A stretch of DNA of 64,000 bases from Deltaproteobacteria bacterium HGW-Deltaproteobacteria-13 (GTDB lineage: Bacteria; Desulfobacterota; Syntrophia; Syntrophales; Smithellaceae), in the NCBI GenBank assembly GCA_002840555.1, contig PHBJ01000014.1, positions 1 through 64,000 on the forward strand, read 5' to 3'. The notes beneath the pieces are model-generated. The model saw nothing but the letters and a program-made list of their open reading frames with translations. It was not told the DNA's origin and did not search any database. How positions within the stretch are numbered: position 1 is the first letter of the stretch; the number at the start of each line of letters is the position of its first letter. Shown here piece after piece: positions 51,904-61,071 of the stretch. The translations under genes were made by a program, and so were the position numbers.

Positions 51904-53094
51904 ATGAGCAACCAAAAAAATATCTACCGGATAATGGGGTGCATTGTCCTGGCTCTGATGATGCTGGCACTGGCGGGGTGCAGCAGCAGTACGGAAACAC
52001 CAACAGCGGCAGCGACAAAGCAAACAGAGACAGGGAGCGTGACTGCCGACGGTTCGGGCATTGTTTCGGCAACGGAAAAAACGTCGGTGGCGACGCCGCT
52101 GGGCAACACCGTAACTATCCAGGCAGGCACAGTTCTGACCACGGATGCCGCAGAGACCATCCCTGTGACAGGCGCTATACCGACAACCGTAAGCTATTCG
52201 ACAACCGTAGCTGACCTGCCCGCCGCGGCCCAGACCCTGCCCAGCGGTTGCACACTTGCTGCCTTTTTGGATATTTCCCTGGGCACGGTAAAATACTTCT
52301 CCAATCCCCTGAAGTTGACCATGAATGTCGTCTCCGGCGGCGCCAGCGTGGGGGATACAGTAGCCTTTTATACCTTCAATGCCGTTACGAATACATGGGA
52401 ACCTGTTGATGATGCAGTGGTTGCCGCAGACGGAACAGCGGCTCTCTCCATCCATCACCTCTCTATTTGGGCTGCATTCAAAACAGCGACGCCGCCGCCG
52501 GGCAAACCCAGCGGCATTTCCGCCGCCGCCGGCAACGCGAAGGTAACGCTTTCCTGGTCGGCCCCGCAAGCGGGACCCGCCCCGGCATCATACAATGTTT
52601 ATTACTCAACAACTCCGGGAGTAACCATAGCGACTGGAACCAAAGTTACAGGCGCCGTCAGCCCTTGTGAGATTACACCGCTGCCTAACACCACGGAGCA
52701 CTTTTTTATTGTGACGGCAGTCAACGCCGACGGTGAAGGCGGTCCTTCCAAGGAAGTATCGGCAACACCCGATATAAGTTTACAAGTTCCGGCAAGTCCC
52801 ACAGGTGTTTCCGCCACTGCCGGTTCGCAGAAGGTTACCGTTTCATGGGCGACCAAACTGTACGCGACATCCTACAATATTTACTACTCGTCTACCCTAA
52901 CCACCACCGCCGACCTTTTGGCCAGTGGAATAAAGTATAATGTGTCAGCGGTTGATCCACAGCCGGCAACGCAATCGCAGGAAATAAGTCCGCTTACGGC
53001 GGGTACGAAATACTACTTCGCTGTGACATCTCAGAATAGTGTAGGCGAAAGCGGGGGACAGACTACCCCCAAAAATGCGACTCCAACTCCGTAA
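51904..53094 (+). CDS. Lipoprotein with two fibronectin type III repeats
   Basis: The 396-residue protein has a lipoprotein signal (lipobox LAGC, residues 22-25) and a Thr/Ser/Ala-rich stretch, then an N-terminal domain and two FN3-like repeats (about 200-295 and 300-395) that share P-SGVSATAGS/NAKVT-SW and T-YYF-VTSVN phrasing. It is likely anchored to the outer membrane and used for binding or display. A structured hairpin follows, then the TonB-dependent receptor. Confidence 0.8.
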   Translation: MSNQKNIYRIMGCIVLALMMLALAGCSSSTETPTAAATKQTETGSVTADGSGIVSATEKTSVATPLGNTVTIQAGTVLTTDAAETIPVTGAIPTTVSYSTTVADLPAAAQTLPSGCTLAAFLDISLGTVKYFSNPLKLTMNVVSGGASVGDTVAFYTFNAVTNTWEPVDDAVVAADGTAALSIHHLSIWAAFKTATPPPGKPSGISAAAGNAKVTLSWSAPQAGPAPASYNVYYSTTPGVTIATGTKVTGAVSPCEITPLPNTTEHFFIVTAVNADGEGGPSKEVSATPDISLQVPASPTGVSATAGSQKVTVSWATKLYATSYNIYYSSTLTTTADLLASGIKYNVSAVDPQPATQSQEISPLTAGTKYYFAVTSQNSVGESGGQTTPKNATPTP

Positions 53095-53106
53095 CCAGTT
53101 GTATGA

Positions 53107-53160
53107 CCAGCCCTTACAAAAGGAAGGCGTCCCGTGCAGATGCCTTCCTTTGCGGCTGGG
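53107..53160 (+). terminator. Long nested hairpin between the FN3 lipoprotein and the TonB receptor
   Basis: CCAGCC and GGCTGG enclose AAAGGAAGGC and GCCTTCCTTT, a nested stem of about 16 pairs with a short loop (GTCCCGTGCAGAT). There is no T-run after it, so it may be a factor-independent terminator of weak form or a leader RNA element of the receptor operon. Confidence 0.5.
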
Positions 53161-53246
53161 GAGTAAAATATGTTTCTGCTTACAACACGGGCCTTATCCG
53201 GACGTGACCGGAGCGATAAATATTAATTTTATTTGAAGGTTAAATA

Positions 53247-55295
53247 ATGACGTTTTGCCCTTTCAACCGTTTTTTCCTGTTTTCTCTCGGCGTACTCTTT
53301 GCAATTTCCGGAATAGCATCGCCAGTTTCTGCAAATGATGAAAACGAAATTTACACGCTCGGTGAAGTTGTTGTAACCGCTAAGAGCGGCGGCGGCGAGG
53401 CGACCCAAACGGTCCAACTGGTGACCGCCGAGGAGATCAAAAGCAAAAACGCCAAGACGCTTGATGAAGCAATCAATCTTTTGCCGGGAGTCAACATCCG
53501 ATACGGCGGCGAAGGCGTTCCCAGAATCGATATCAGAGGGTTCAAAACCAGGCATGTCATTTTGCTGTTGGACGGCGTTCCTCTTAACTCCGCTTTCGAC
53601 CAGCAATTTGATCCTTCCGTCATTCCTACCGAAAATATCGCCATGATTAAAATGACGGCGGGTCCGAGTTCCGTTCTTTACGGCCAGGGAGGCCTGGGCG
53701 GTGTCATTAACATTATCACAAAGAAGGGAACGAAAGGAATCCATGGGATGATCGCGGGAGAAACCGGCGACCATGAACCATACATGGGTAGGGCAAGCGT
53801 ATCCGGCGGTACGGGCAAGTTTGACTTTTTCCTCAGCGGCAGTGCATTCAAGCAGAACAGTTTTCCCCTTTCCGGCGATTTTGATGTCACGCCCCTGGAA
53901 AAAGGAAAATATCGCAGCAACAGCGACGACGAGAAGAACAACGGTTTTGCCAACATCGGTTATCGGGCAAGTAACGAATTGACATTGGGGTTGACCGTTG
54001 ATTACCATCAGGGAGAATTCGGCAAGCCCCCCAGTGTTATTCTGAATCCTTCAGATCCTTTCGCCTCCAAGGCGAAGTACGAACGGATAGACGATTATCG
54101 CGGATTTTCCGCTCAACTGGCGGGCGAATATGCTCCTTCCGGACCCTTCAGTCTGAAGGGCTGGTTTTTTACAAATCAGTTGGAAGAACACGACAATTAT
54201 TACGACAACGGCAACTTCAACTCCTTTAGCAAAAGCGGTTCCGCCATGCTTAAGAACCATTCCAGTGTTAGCGGCTTCTCCCTTCATCCTAAATGTGATT
54301 TAGGGCGGACAGGGGTCGTGACCGGGGCTTTTTCGTATGAGCAAGACAGCTTTAACCAGGACGGCTTCCAGATGAGCGGCGGGGGCAGCGGTTCCGGCGG
54401 TGGCGGAGGTGGTGGTGGCGGCGGCGGAGGTACGGCAACCAGGTCTGACGTCAACGTTGAAAAAAACCTGAATATTTATTCGATCTCCATGGAATATGAG
54501 GTCTCTCCAATCGACCAATTAGGTTTTGTGCTCGGCTATGGCTATTACTTTCAAAACAGAAGCGAAAAAGATGACAATGATTTCAGCGTACTGGTCGGCG
54601 CCCATTATGATGTTTTGCAAAATACGAGGCTGAAAGCGGCCTTCAACAGAAACATACGTTTCCCCTCGCTCAGCCAGCTCTACGATACGAAAAGCGGGAA
54701 CCTGAATCTCAAAACCGAAGTGGCGTATCTTTATCAACTCGGGCTGGAACAGAAATTTCCCTGGCAAACCAAGGCGGGTATTACCGGTTTCTACACAGAT
54801 GCAACAAATTTTATTGAAAAGAATGATCTGACTAACCTGTACGAAAACAATGAAAAGGATCGCTTCATCGGCTTTGAGGCTACTTTGGAAACCCTCTTCA
54901 TGAAGAATCTCTTGCTGCGGGCGTCATACACCTATCTTTATTCGGAGGACATGTCGGATTCCGGAAAGGATGAATTGCAGTATCGTCCCAAAGATAAACT
55001 GGTGCTTGAAGGGAAATATGATTTCGACTTCGGTCTCACGCCCTCTTTCTCCTATACCTATGTTGCCAACCAGTTTTTTTACTCGAAGCCGAGCGCAGGT
55101 ACACTGCAAAAAGGCAAACTTAACGATTATAGTCTGGTTGATGTCAAACTCAGCCAGAAGTTCTGGAAGGGCAAGATCAATATCTATTGCGGCGTAAATA
55201 ATATATTCGATGTTAATTATGAGACAAGCTATGGATTTCCACAGGCCGGACGATTTGTCTATGGCGGAATTGAATTTGCCTCATCAATCTTTTAA
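53247..55295 (+). CDS. TonB-dependent outer-membrane receptor
   Basis: The 682-residue protein has a signal peptide (about residues 1-29), a TonB-box-like TLGEVVVTA, a plug domain (about 45-155) and a 22-strand-type barrel ending in aromatic SSIF. It imports a scarce large compound (siderophore, cobalamin, other metal chelate) across the outer membrane. An extracellular loop near residues 375-395 carries a run of glycines encoded by GGN repeats. GAAGGT lies before the ATG. The ECF transporter genes begin 16 bases downstream, suggesting one uptake operon. Confidence 0.93.
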   Translation: MTFCPFNRFFLFSLGVLFAISGIASPVSANDENEIYTLGEVVVTAKSGGGEATQTVQLVTAEEIKSKNAKTLDEAINLLPGVNIRYGGEGVPRIDIRGFKTRHVILLLDGVPLNSAFDQQFDPSVIPTENIAMIKMTAGPSSVLYGQGGLGGVINIITKKGTKGIHGMIAGETGDHEPYMGRASVSGGTGKFDFFLSGSAFKQNSFPLSGDFDVTPLEKGKYRSNSDDEKNNGFANIGYRASNELTLGLTVDYHQGEFGKPPSVILNPSDPFASKAKYERIDDYRGFSAQLAGEYAPSGPFSLKGWFFTNQLEEHDNYYDNGNFNSFSKSGSAMLKNHSSVSGFSLHPKCDLGRTGVVTGAFSYEQDSFNQDGFQMSGGGSGSGGGGGGGGGGGGTATRSDVNVEKNLNIYSISMEYEVSPIDQLGFVLGYGYYFQNRSEKDDNDFSVLVGAHYDVLQNTRLKAAFNRNIRFPSLSQLYDTKSGNLNLKTEVAYLYQLGLEQKFPWQTKAGITGFYTDATNFIEKNDLTNLYENNEKDRFIGFEATLETLFMKNLLLRASYTYLYSEDMSDSGKDELQYRPKDKLVLEGKYDFDFGLTPSFSYTYVANQFFYSKPSAGTLQKGKLNDYSLVDVKLSQKFWKGKINIYCGVNNIFDVNYETSYGFPQAGRFVYGGIEFASSIF

Positions 55296-55311
55296 AGTGA
55301 GATTGCATTAA

Positions 55312-56697
55312 ATGCTTAATGTAAGCTCTTTGACATATAGCTATCCGGGGGAGACAAAACCTGCCCTGTCCGATGTATCGCTTCATGCCGGGCCGGGAGA
55401 GTGCCTGTGCATTACGGGACGTTCCGGTTGCGGGAAAACAACTCTTTTGCTGGCCATTAAGGGTTTACTCCCGGAAGGGGTGATGACGGGAGACATCCAA
55501 ATCAAGACTACGAATTTTGAGGCGGAACTCTTTCGCAATGAGATCGGATTTGTTTTTCAGAACGCCGATTCGCAGATCCTGTGCTCAACGGTGGCTGAAG
55601 AAGTGGCCTTCGGCCCTGAAAATTTGTGTATTCCTCCCGATGAAATCAATACCCGGATCAACTCATCTTTGCGCAATGTCGGGTTGGCTGGTTTCGGTAG
55701 CAGGAATGTCGAGCGATTGTCGTCCGGGCAAAAACACCGCTTGGCGATTGCTTCTGTTTTGTCCATGAACCCGAAGATCCTGTTGCTTGACGAGCCAACC
55801 TCTCAGTTGGATGCGGAGGGCAAATCAGAACTGGTTCAGACCTTAAAAGATCTTAAAGGACAGGGATATACGCTGCTCATCGTCGAGCATCAATTGGAGC
55901 CTTTCAAGGATTTGGTTGACCGCTACGTCTTAATGGCTAATGGACGCCTGATCGAAACATCCAATGCCATGCCTGCGGCATTTGCCGGTTCACAGAGAAT
56001 CGACCCTGAATATCCTGCGGAAAGAAACAGACTTCACGCGGGGACGCCAATGGTTTCAATTAATGGACTTTGCCTTTCTTATCCCGGCGTCGGTGAAATC
56101 CTGAAAGACATTGACCTCGCTATTTTCAAGGGTGAACGCGTGCACATCTTCGGCCGGAACGGTTCAGGGAAATCAAGTCTTTTAGCGGCTATTGCCGGCG
56201 CTGTGAAACCTGATGCGGGAACGATACAGGTAGCTAACACAAAAATAACCGGCAAAACAAATATGTTCGGAAGGGTCGGGTATATGCTGCAAAATCCGCA
56301 ACGGCAGCTTTTTGAAAATACCGTATTTGAGGAAGTCGCCTTTTCGTTAAAGAGACTGCGGCTGCCCACGCCGGAAATTAAACGGTGTGTTAACGAAGCG
56401 CTGGAGATTTGTGAAGCGGACCTCTTGATCGACAAGTTGCCTCTAACCCTGAGTTTCGGAGAGCAGCACCGGGTTGCGCTGGCGTCGGTTCTGGCGCCGA
56501 AACCGGATGTCCTGTTGCTGGATGAACCTTTTTCGGGTCTGGACTTCAATCAGAGACGCAGGCTGCTGATGATCCTGTCCAATTTAATGGAAAAATGCGC
56601 GACAACTATTGTCATTGCATCTCATGATTCTCTTCCGGATCAAAGCTGGCCGGATTGCGTTATTAAAATTGAAAACGGCGCTGTGGCGTCATCTTAA
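55312..56697 (+). CDS. ECF transporter ATPase with two fused ABC domains (EcfA-A')
   Basis: The 461-residue protein joins two ABC ATPase domains: Walker A GRSGCGKTT and GRNGSGKSS, signatures LSSGQKHR and LSFGEQHR, and Walker B LLLDEPTS and LLLDEPFS. Such tandem proteins energise ECF (energy-coupling factor) importers with an EcfT membrane protein and a substrate-specific S component. The next gene begins three bases after the stop. Confidence 0.93.
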   Translation: MLNVSSLTYSYPGETKPALSDVSLHAGPGECLCITGRSGCGKTTLLLAIKGLLPEGVMTGDIQIKTTNFEAELFRNEIGFVFQNADSQILCSTVAEEVAFGPENLCIPPDEINTRINSSLRNVGLAGFGSRNVERLSSGQKHRLAIASVLSMNPKILLLDEPTSQLDAEGKSELVQTLKDLKGQGYTLLIVEHQLEPFKDLVDRYVLMANGRLIETSNAMPAAFAGSQRIDPEYPAERNRLHAGTPMVSINGLCLSYPGVGEILKDIDLAIFKGERVHIFGRNGSGKSSLLAAIAGAVKPDAGTIQVANTKITGKTNMFGRVGYMLQNPQRQLFENTVFEEVAFSLKRLRLPTPEIKRCVNEALEICEADLLIDKLPLTLSFGEQHRVALASVLAPKPDVLLLDEPFSGLDFNQRRRLLMILSNLMEKCATTIVIASHDSLPDQSWPDCVIKIENGAVASS

Positions 56698-56700
56698 GGA

Positions 56701-57429
56701 TTGCAGGCTAAACACATGCAAAGGCCAATGAGCAATTATGGTTGTCAGTTCAGATCGGTCGATTCCCCCGTGCACCGGCTGGGTGCGGGAATGAAGCTCC
56801 TGATTGGGATGCTGCTGAGCGCTGCCGCCGTCCTGTCGCAGGGACCCTGGTCGCTGGGCATCGTGCTGGCCCTCAATTTATTATATTATTTCAGTGCGCG
56901 ACTGACGCTTGCCGATTTTTGGCAGGATACCCGTTATCTTCTTGTGCAGATGTTGATCATTATCGGGCTCTACGCTATACGCTATGGCTTTCCGGAAGGT
57001 TTGGGGCCGAGTTTGCGGGTTTCCCTGCAAATAGCTCTTTTTTTCATTCCGGGAGTTGTCTTCCTGCGGACAACCCAGGCATCACAGATGATGAGCGGAT
57101 TACGCAAAATTCTTCCGTACCGTATCGCCTTTCTGGTATTTACCAGTTTCCGGTTTGTGCCGCTCTTTGCGCGGGAGATTCGGGAGATCGTAATGGCGCA
57201 GAAGCTCCGGGGCGCACGACTTTCCTTCCGCGATTTGCTCAATCCGGGAAATTGGAAAGATACATTTCACTGCCTGATGATTCCGCTGCTTGTTCGCGCT
57301 TTGAAAACGGCTGATGAAGCGGCTCTTTCGGCGAAGTCCAGGGGCTTTGGCATAAGGCCTGAGCGAACCTACTACGATGAGCATTTATTCCCTGAAGTTC
57401 CAGCGGATGGCATAAGAGGCAACAAATAA
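56701..57429 (+). CDS. ECF transporter transmembrane component EcfT
   Basis: The 242-residue membrane protein is of the CbiQ/EcfT family, with several membrane helices and two cytoplasmic A-R-G-type coupling motifs (AQKLRGARL and SAKSRGFG) that contact the ATPase. It begins TTG, or with the ATG at 56716. It is the middle gene of the transporter cluster. Confidence 0.9.
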   Translation: MQAKHMQRPMSNYGCQFRSVDSPVHRLGAGMKLLIGMLLSAAAVLSQGPWSLGIVLALNLLYYFSARLTLADFWQDTRYLLVQMLIIIGLYAIRYGFPEGLGPSLRVSLQIALFFIPGVVFLRTTQASQMMSGLRKILPYRIAFLVFTSFRFVPLFAREIREIVMAQKLRGARLSFRDLLNPGNWKDTFHCLMIPLLVRALKTADEAALSAKSRGFGIRPERTYYDEHLFPEVPADGIRGNK

Positions 57430-57462
57430 ATTGGGACGAGTTAACATAATGGAGGCAATTCT

Positions 57463-58032
57463 ATGAAGTCTGATATTCACTTTCTTTGGTGGCGTTTTAC
57501 ACTGCGTGAAGCTCTTTTATTGGCATTCTTTGCCACGTTTATCGTCCTGACACGCGCTGCCCTCCGGCTCCACTTTTCTCTGCCCGGTCACTCCATGTTT
57601 TTTTTAATGTTTTTTCTCCTCATGTCACGGGCATGCGTCCCCAAGGTTGGAACAACGACCATGGTTGGTCTGATCTCCGGCCTCCTGTGTATGATGCTGG
57701 GAATGGCGAAAATGGGACCGCTGATTCTGGCCAATTTCGTGTTGCCGGCAATCATTGTTGATATCGCCGGCGCTCTTTACCCCAACATGGTTAGAAGTTA
57801 CGTGGCTTGCCTGATCGTGGGAATTGTCGCCTCCGTCAGTAAAAATATTTCCGGCATCGGAATAGATTTTCTCATGGGAATGGAATCCGAGATTATCATC
57901 CAGCATATATTTATAACCACCATTTCCGGTGTTCTTTTTGGAGGCGCGGGCTCACTGCTTGTGCCGCCGGTTGTAAGGAAACTGCAAGCGAATAAATTAA
58001 TCCCCGCGCCGCCGTCTAAAAATAATAATTGA
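57463..58032 (+). CDS. Putative ECF transporter S component (unknown substrate)
   Basis: The 189-residue protein has about six membrane helices (LREALLLAFFATFIVL, MFFLMFFLLMSRACV, and others) and a short charged tail, matching the size and topology of ECF S components. I do not recognise a family (not clearly BioY, ThiT, RibU or CbiM). Position after EcfT and GGAGG before the ATG support membership. The substrate cannot be named. Confidence 0.75.
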   Translation: MKSDIHFLWWRFTLREALLLAFFATFIVLTRAALRLHFSLPGHSMFFLMFFLLMSRACVPKVGTTTMVGLISGLLCMMLGMAKMGPLILANFVLPAIIVDIAGALYPNMVRSYVACLIVGIVASVSKNISGIGIDFLMGMESEIIIQHIFITTISGVLFGGAGSLLVPPVVRKLQANKLIPAPPSKNNN

Positions 58033-58089
58033 CGGCGGGTTCAAGAAAACAAAACTGAAAAGCCAACATCAAATTAAGGAGTTTGACCA

Positions 58090-58833
58090 GTGAAGATTTT
58101 TGTATGCATTGACGACACGGATAATATCGACAGCAGAGGCACCGGTGAGCTGGCTTCACTGCTTGCCGCCGATATCGATAAAAAAGGATGGGGCCGGAGC
58201 CATTACATCACGCGCCACCAATTACTGGTCCATCCCGACGTACCTTATACATCGCATAACAGCTCCATGTGTTTTGCCGCGGATATCCATGAGTCGCAGC
58301 TGAATGCGGTAATTTCCCATGCCGGTAACTTCCTGAAAAAAGAGAGCGCCGAGGGGTCTGATCCGGGATTGTGTATTGCAGTTTCCGATCGACTGACACG
58401 ACCGGAGACAGTAATCGAGTTCGGACAAAAGGCGAAACGGATGGTCCTTACAAAGCAGGAATCCTACGGATTAGCTGAGGATTTGGGAATACACCTTTCC
58501 GAGCATGGCGGAACGGGCGATGGTATCATCGGCGCACTGGCCGGTGTCGGCTTGCGGATGAGCGGCAATGACGGCAGGCTGCGCGGTAAAATCAAAATCG
58601 ATTCTCCAAATCAGACAATTAAAGTTGGCGAGATTTGTGCTCATCCCTCGGTGGATGAGGTCCGAAATCTGGATGGAAAGGTCATTCCTGATGATCAGAT
58701 CATTGAATTGGGTGAGAAGATCAAGACGGTATTGCTGGGTGGAAAATTGATTCTTCTTGTAATGCCGGTTGAAGGTGAAACAGGCAGCGCTTCCTGGAGA
58801 ACGTGCCCCAAGAACATTTTAAAAACTTATTGA
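58090..58833 (+). CDS. TiaS-like DDTD-domain protein
   Basis: The 247-residue protein starts with CIDDTDNIDSRGTGELA, the motif that opens the kinase-like domain of archaeal TiaS (tRNA-Ile2 agmatidine synthetase), and continues with HNSSMCF and GTGDGIIGALAGVGLRM, which is another conserved TiaS-type segment. The OB-fold and zinc-ribbon domains of TiaS are absent. Bacteria normally use TilS instead, so another substrate is likely. The GTG start has AAGGAG upstream. It lies just after the ECF transporter genes on the same strand. Confidence 0.8.
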   Translation: MKIFVCIDDTDNIDSRGTGELASLLAADIDKKGWGRSHYITRHQLLVHPDVPYTSHNSSMCFAADIHESQLNAVISHAGNFLKKESAEGSDPGLCIAVSDRLTRPETVIEFGQKAKRMVLTKQESYGLAEDLGIHLSEHGGTGDGIIGALAGVGLRMSGNDGRLRGKIKIDSPNQTIKVGEICAHPSVDEVRNLDGKVIPDDQIIELGEKIKTVLLGGKLILLVMPVEGETGSASWRTCPKNILKTY

Positions 58834-58848
58834 TATCTTGAGCATGAC

Positions 58849-59052
58849 ATGTGGTTTGTGAATCGAAAAGAAGGCAGGGTATTCCTTCATGGAAAAGACG
58901 ATCCGGTTGCGGCGGCCGATGCGGCGGCCGCCTGTGCTGGTTTTCGTCCCGATGCCGAAGAAGAGATTGTCGCGGATGAACCGGTGTCCTGTTATAATTG
59001 CCGCTACCGGCGATGGAGCGCCGATTCCCTGACCTGTCAAAAACATGCTTAA
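58849..59052 (+). CDS. Small Cys-motif protein following the TiaS-like gene
   Basis: The 67-residue protein has an acidic middle and a C-terminal SCYNCRYRRWSADSLTCQKH, a C-x2-C-x10-C-x2-H zinc-knuckle-like element. It starts 15 bases after the TiaS-like gene, without an obvious ribosome-binding site. It might supply the zinc module absent from its neighbour; that is speculation. Confidence 0.6.
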   Translation: MWFVNRKEGRVFLHGKDDPVAAADAAAACAGFRPDAEEEIVADEPVSCYNCRYRRWSADSLTCQKHA

Positions 59053-59236
59053 TCAAGACATCAGACTTTAGACAATAGCGTTTCCAGTGCCTACTTGCAA
59101 AAGTTCCTGATATGTCATTGCGACTCGGGATTCCTTCGCAATGGCATGGTTAAGGTTGAAAAATCGGAACTTACGATTTTAAAGACGCCGTGCAAGGGTT
59201 GACTTGCTTCGTCAGTTTTATTATCATGCCCTGCCT

Positions 59237-59896
59237 TTAAAATTTCCAGCCGATGCCCCCTTTGAATGTAGAATATCCAAGCCGGATATCCCGCTCATCT
59301 TCGTTGATAGTTAATTTTGCCGGGAAAAAATATTTATAAGAGTATTCGGCGCGAATAAAAAGATTTTTAAAAAGGGTCACGTCCAGACCTATGCCGGGAG
59401 TGAGGCCCCAGCATTCGCTGTAACTGTTATATGCTTCGTTCGTGGTTAAAGACTTAACTTCCATATTCACACCGGACCATACCAGACCTACCGCGACATA
59501 GGGCAAAAAAGGACCTATGGCATAACCGACCCGCCCGCGCAGTGAAACGTCCCATTCAACGTATGTATGACAGGAATAATCATCGTTGGGACATGACGAT
59601 CGTGCACCGGCTTCGCCTAAACTCCCTTCCAATTCAAGACCGTACACTATTTTGTATGGCGTCTCGGAATAGGCTCCAATAAATAATCCTCCCAAGCCTC
59701 CACTGATATTCTGTTCAAAGCTCTCTCCATTATACAATTTACTGGTTCCCTCATTATAGCTTCCCTGAAAACCAACGTACACATGTTCCCTGACATTGGA
59801 GCCATTCGATAGGACTTGATCATCATTCTGGGCCAATACGTTTACCGAAAACATCATGATTGCAATGAAAATAACTGAAAATAATATTCGTTTCAT
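59237..59896 (-). CDS. Outer-membrane beta-barrel protein, opacity/OmpA-like porin type
   Basis: The 219-residue protein has a signal peptide ending near VLAQ, then eight-strand barrel-like alternation (YVGFQGSYNEG; GLFIGAYSE; FIRAEYSYKYF; GGIGWKF) with a terminal Phe. AAAGGAG eight bases before ATG 59896 favours this start over upstream in-frame ATGs. The exact function is unknown. Confidence 0.8.
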   Translation of the reverse strand: MKRILFSVIFIAIMMFSVNVLAQNDDQVLSNGSNVREHVYVGFQGSYNEGTSKLYNGESFEQNISGGLGGLFIGAYSETPYKIVYGLELEGSLGEAGARSSCPNDDYSCHTYVEWDVSLRGRVGYAIGPFLPYVAVGLVWSGVNMEVKSLTTNEAYNSYSECWGLTPGIGLDVTLFKNLFIRAEYSYKYFFPAKLTINEDERDIRLGYSTFKGGIGWKF

Positions 59897-60204
59897 CTTC
59901 TTATTCTCCTTTTTATTCATACCGCGCAAATAGTCGTTGCCACCCCTTGCAGATGTTTATGATAATATGTTTTGCTGATATGGAACTCTCGGCAGACGCG
60001 CCAGACTTGCGTAAGTCACTTCACTCAGGATACCGGTATTGATCACTCGCTTGCCGATCTTGGTAAGAACTTTATTTAACGCGCAGGAATATAATAGCCG
60101 TTCGCTTGCAAGTCAAGGAAATCTTGGAGGAGTGAAGGGGGAAGAGAAGTTTTAAGTTTTAAGTAATTAAGTAGTTAAGAAAAAAACTGTGAATTGTGAA
60201 AAAA
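59897..60204. other. Non-coding spacer upstream of the barrel gene
   Basis: No gene is seen. The region includes A/T-rich and GAGGAGTGAAGGGGGAAGAGAAG-like purine-rich sequence near 60126-60150 and TTTTAAGTTTTAAGTAATTAAGTAGTTAAG-like short tandem motifs just past it. The promoter of the barrel gene should lie near its left end. Confidence 0.4.
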
Positions 60205-61047
60205 TTAATCTTCTTTGTCGGGCCAGGAATACACGGGCGGACGATTTTCAAAGCATGATCCGTCAGGCATCACTTCAACATCCTTGCCGTCGATCCGTTT
60301 GATTTTGGTCAGCGTGGCAGGCACGTGGCGTTTGCAGGCGGTATCCATAACCTCCGCAATGGTCTTGAAACATTTTATATCCTCAAGGGTCATGATCTGG
60401 GGCAAAATCATGTCCAGGCTTCCCTGCTCATATTGCCTGATCGCTTCCGCCGGACGAATCCAGATGTGGCCGGTCAGTTCAACGCCGTCATGTATCGCGG
60501 TTTGACCAAGCGGCATCTGCGTCACAAAGAACCGAACATCGTAGCGTATCGGAAAAGGTTCGGGCGTAATCCAGTGTGAAAAATAATTAAGCCGGTCGAG
60601 CGGCAGAAAAAGCTGCTCCGCCGCGAGCACCTCGGAAAAAAGCATCTTCCCTTCGATGAGTGATTTCCGATAATTGCCGAAGCGCCTGCTCTCCTCTTCC
60701 GTCCTGATCGTCACAGGCGCGCCGTCTTTCTTCTGCGCCAGGAGAATCCCCACCTCCTCAAACGTTTCACGAATTGCCGCGACCCAAACTCCCAGAGCCT
60801 GGTCGGGGTGCCGCATATCGGAAAGCATTCGTGAGGCGCCCGCGCGATCGACTCCCCGGATAAAGCATTCCATCCCGGCCGCAAAATCGGTGTTTTCCAC
60901 CCCACCGCCCGGAAACACATAATAGCCCGGAACAAAACTGCTCTTGCGGTTTCTCCGGACCATCAGAACTTCAATGTCCTTGATGGAGGCATCCGGACAA
61001 GCGCGTAAAAGCATTACAGTCGCGGCATCGGCGGGAATAACATTCAT
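60205..61047 (-). CDS. Nudix hydrolase, NUDT19-like
   Basis: The 280-residue protein has a Nudix box with REtfEEVGI catalytic residues (AAIRETFEEVGILLAQ) and the preceding GGGVENTDF, with a longer insertion between them, as in NUDT7/NUDT19-type enzymes that hydrolyse CoA derivatives. It adjoins the CoA transferase gene on the same strand. ATG 61047 is preferred over an upstream GTG at 61056. The precise substrate is not known. Confidence 0.83.
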   Translation of the reverse strand: MNVIPADAATVMLLRACPDASIKDIEVLMVRRNRKSSFVPGYYVFPGGGVENTDFAAGMECFIRGVDRAGASRMLSDMRHPDQALGVWVAAIRETFEEVGILLAQKKDGAPVTIRTEEESRRFGNYRKSLIEGKMLFSEVLAAEQLFLPLDRLNYFSHWITPEPFPIRYDVRFFVTQMPLGQTAIHDGVELTGHIWIRPAEAIRQYEQGSLDMILPQIMTLEDIKCFKTIAEVMDTACKRHVPATLTKIKRIDGKDVEVMPDGSCFENRPPVYSWPDKED

Positions 61048-61071
61048 ATAAAACACTCTCGTATCTTCTTT

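Noticed and set aside
59091-59160. A possible small RNA or gene downstream of the small Cys-motif protein
   Set aside because: Only a short GCAAT-type imperfect repeat (CATTGCGA/TCGCAATG) is visible, without a T-run or promoter.
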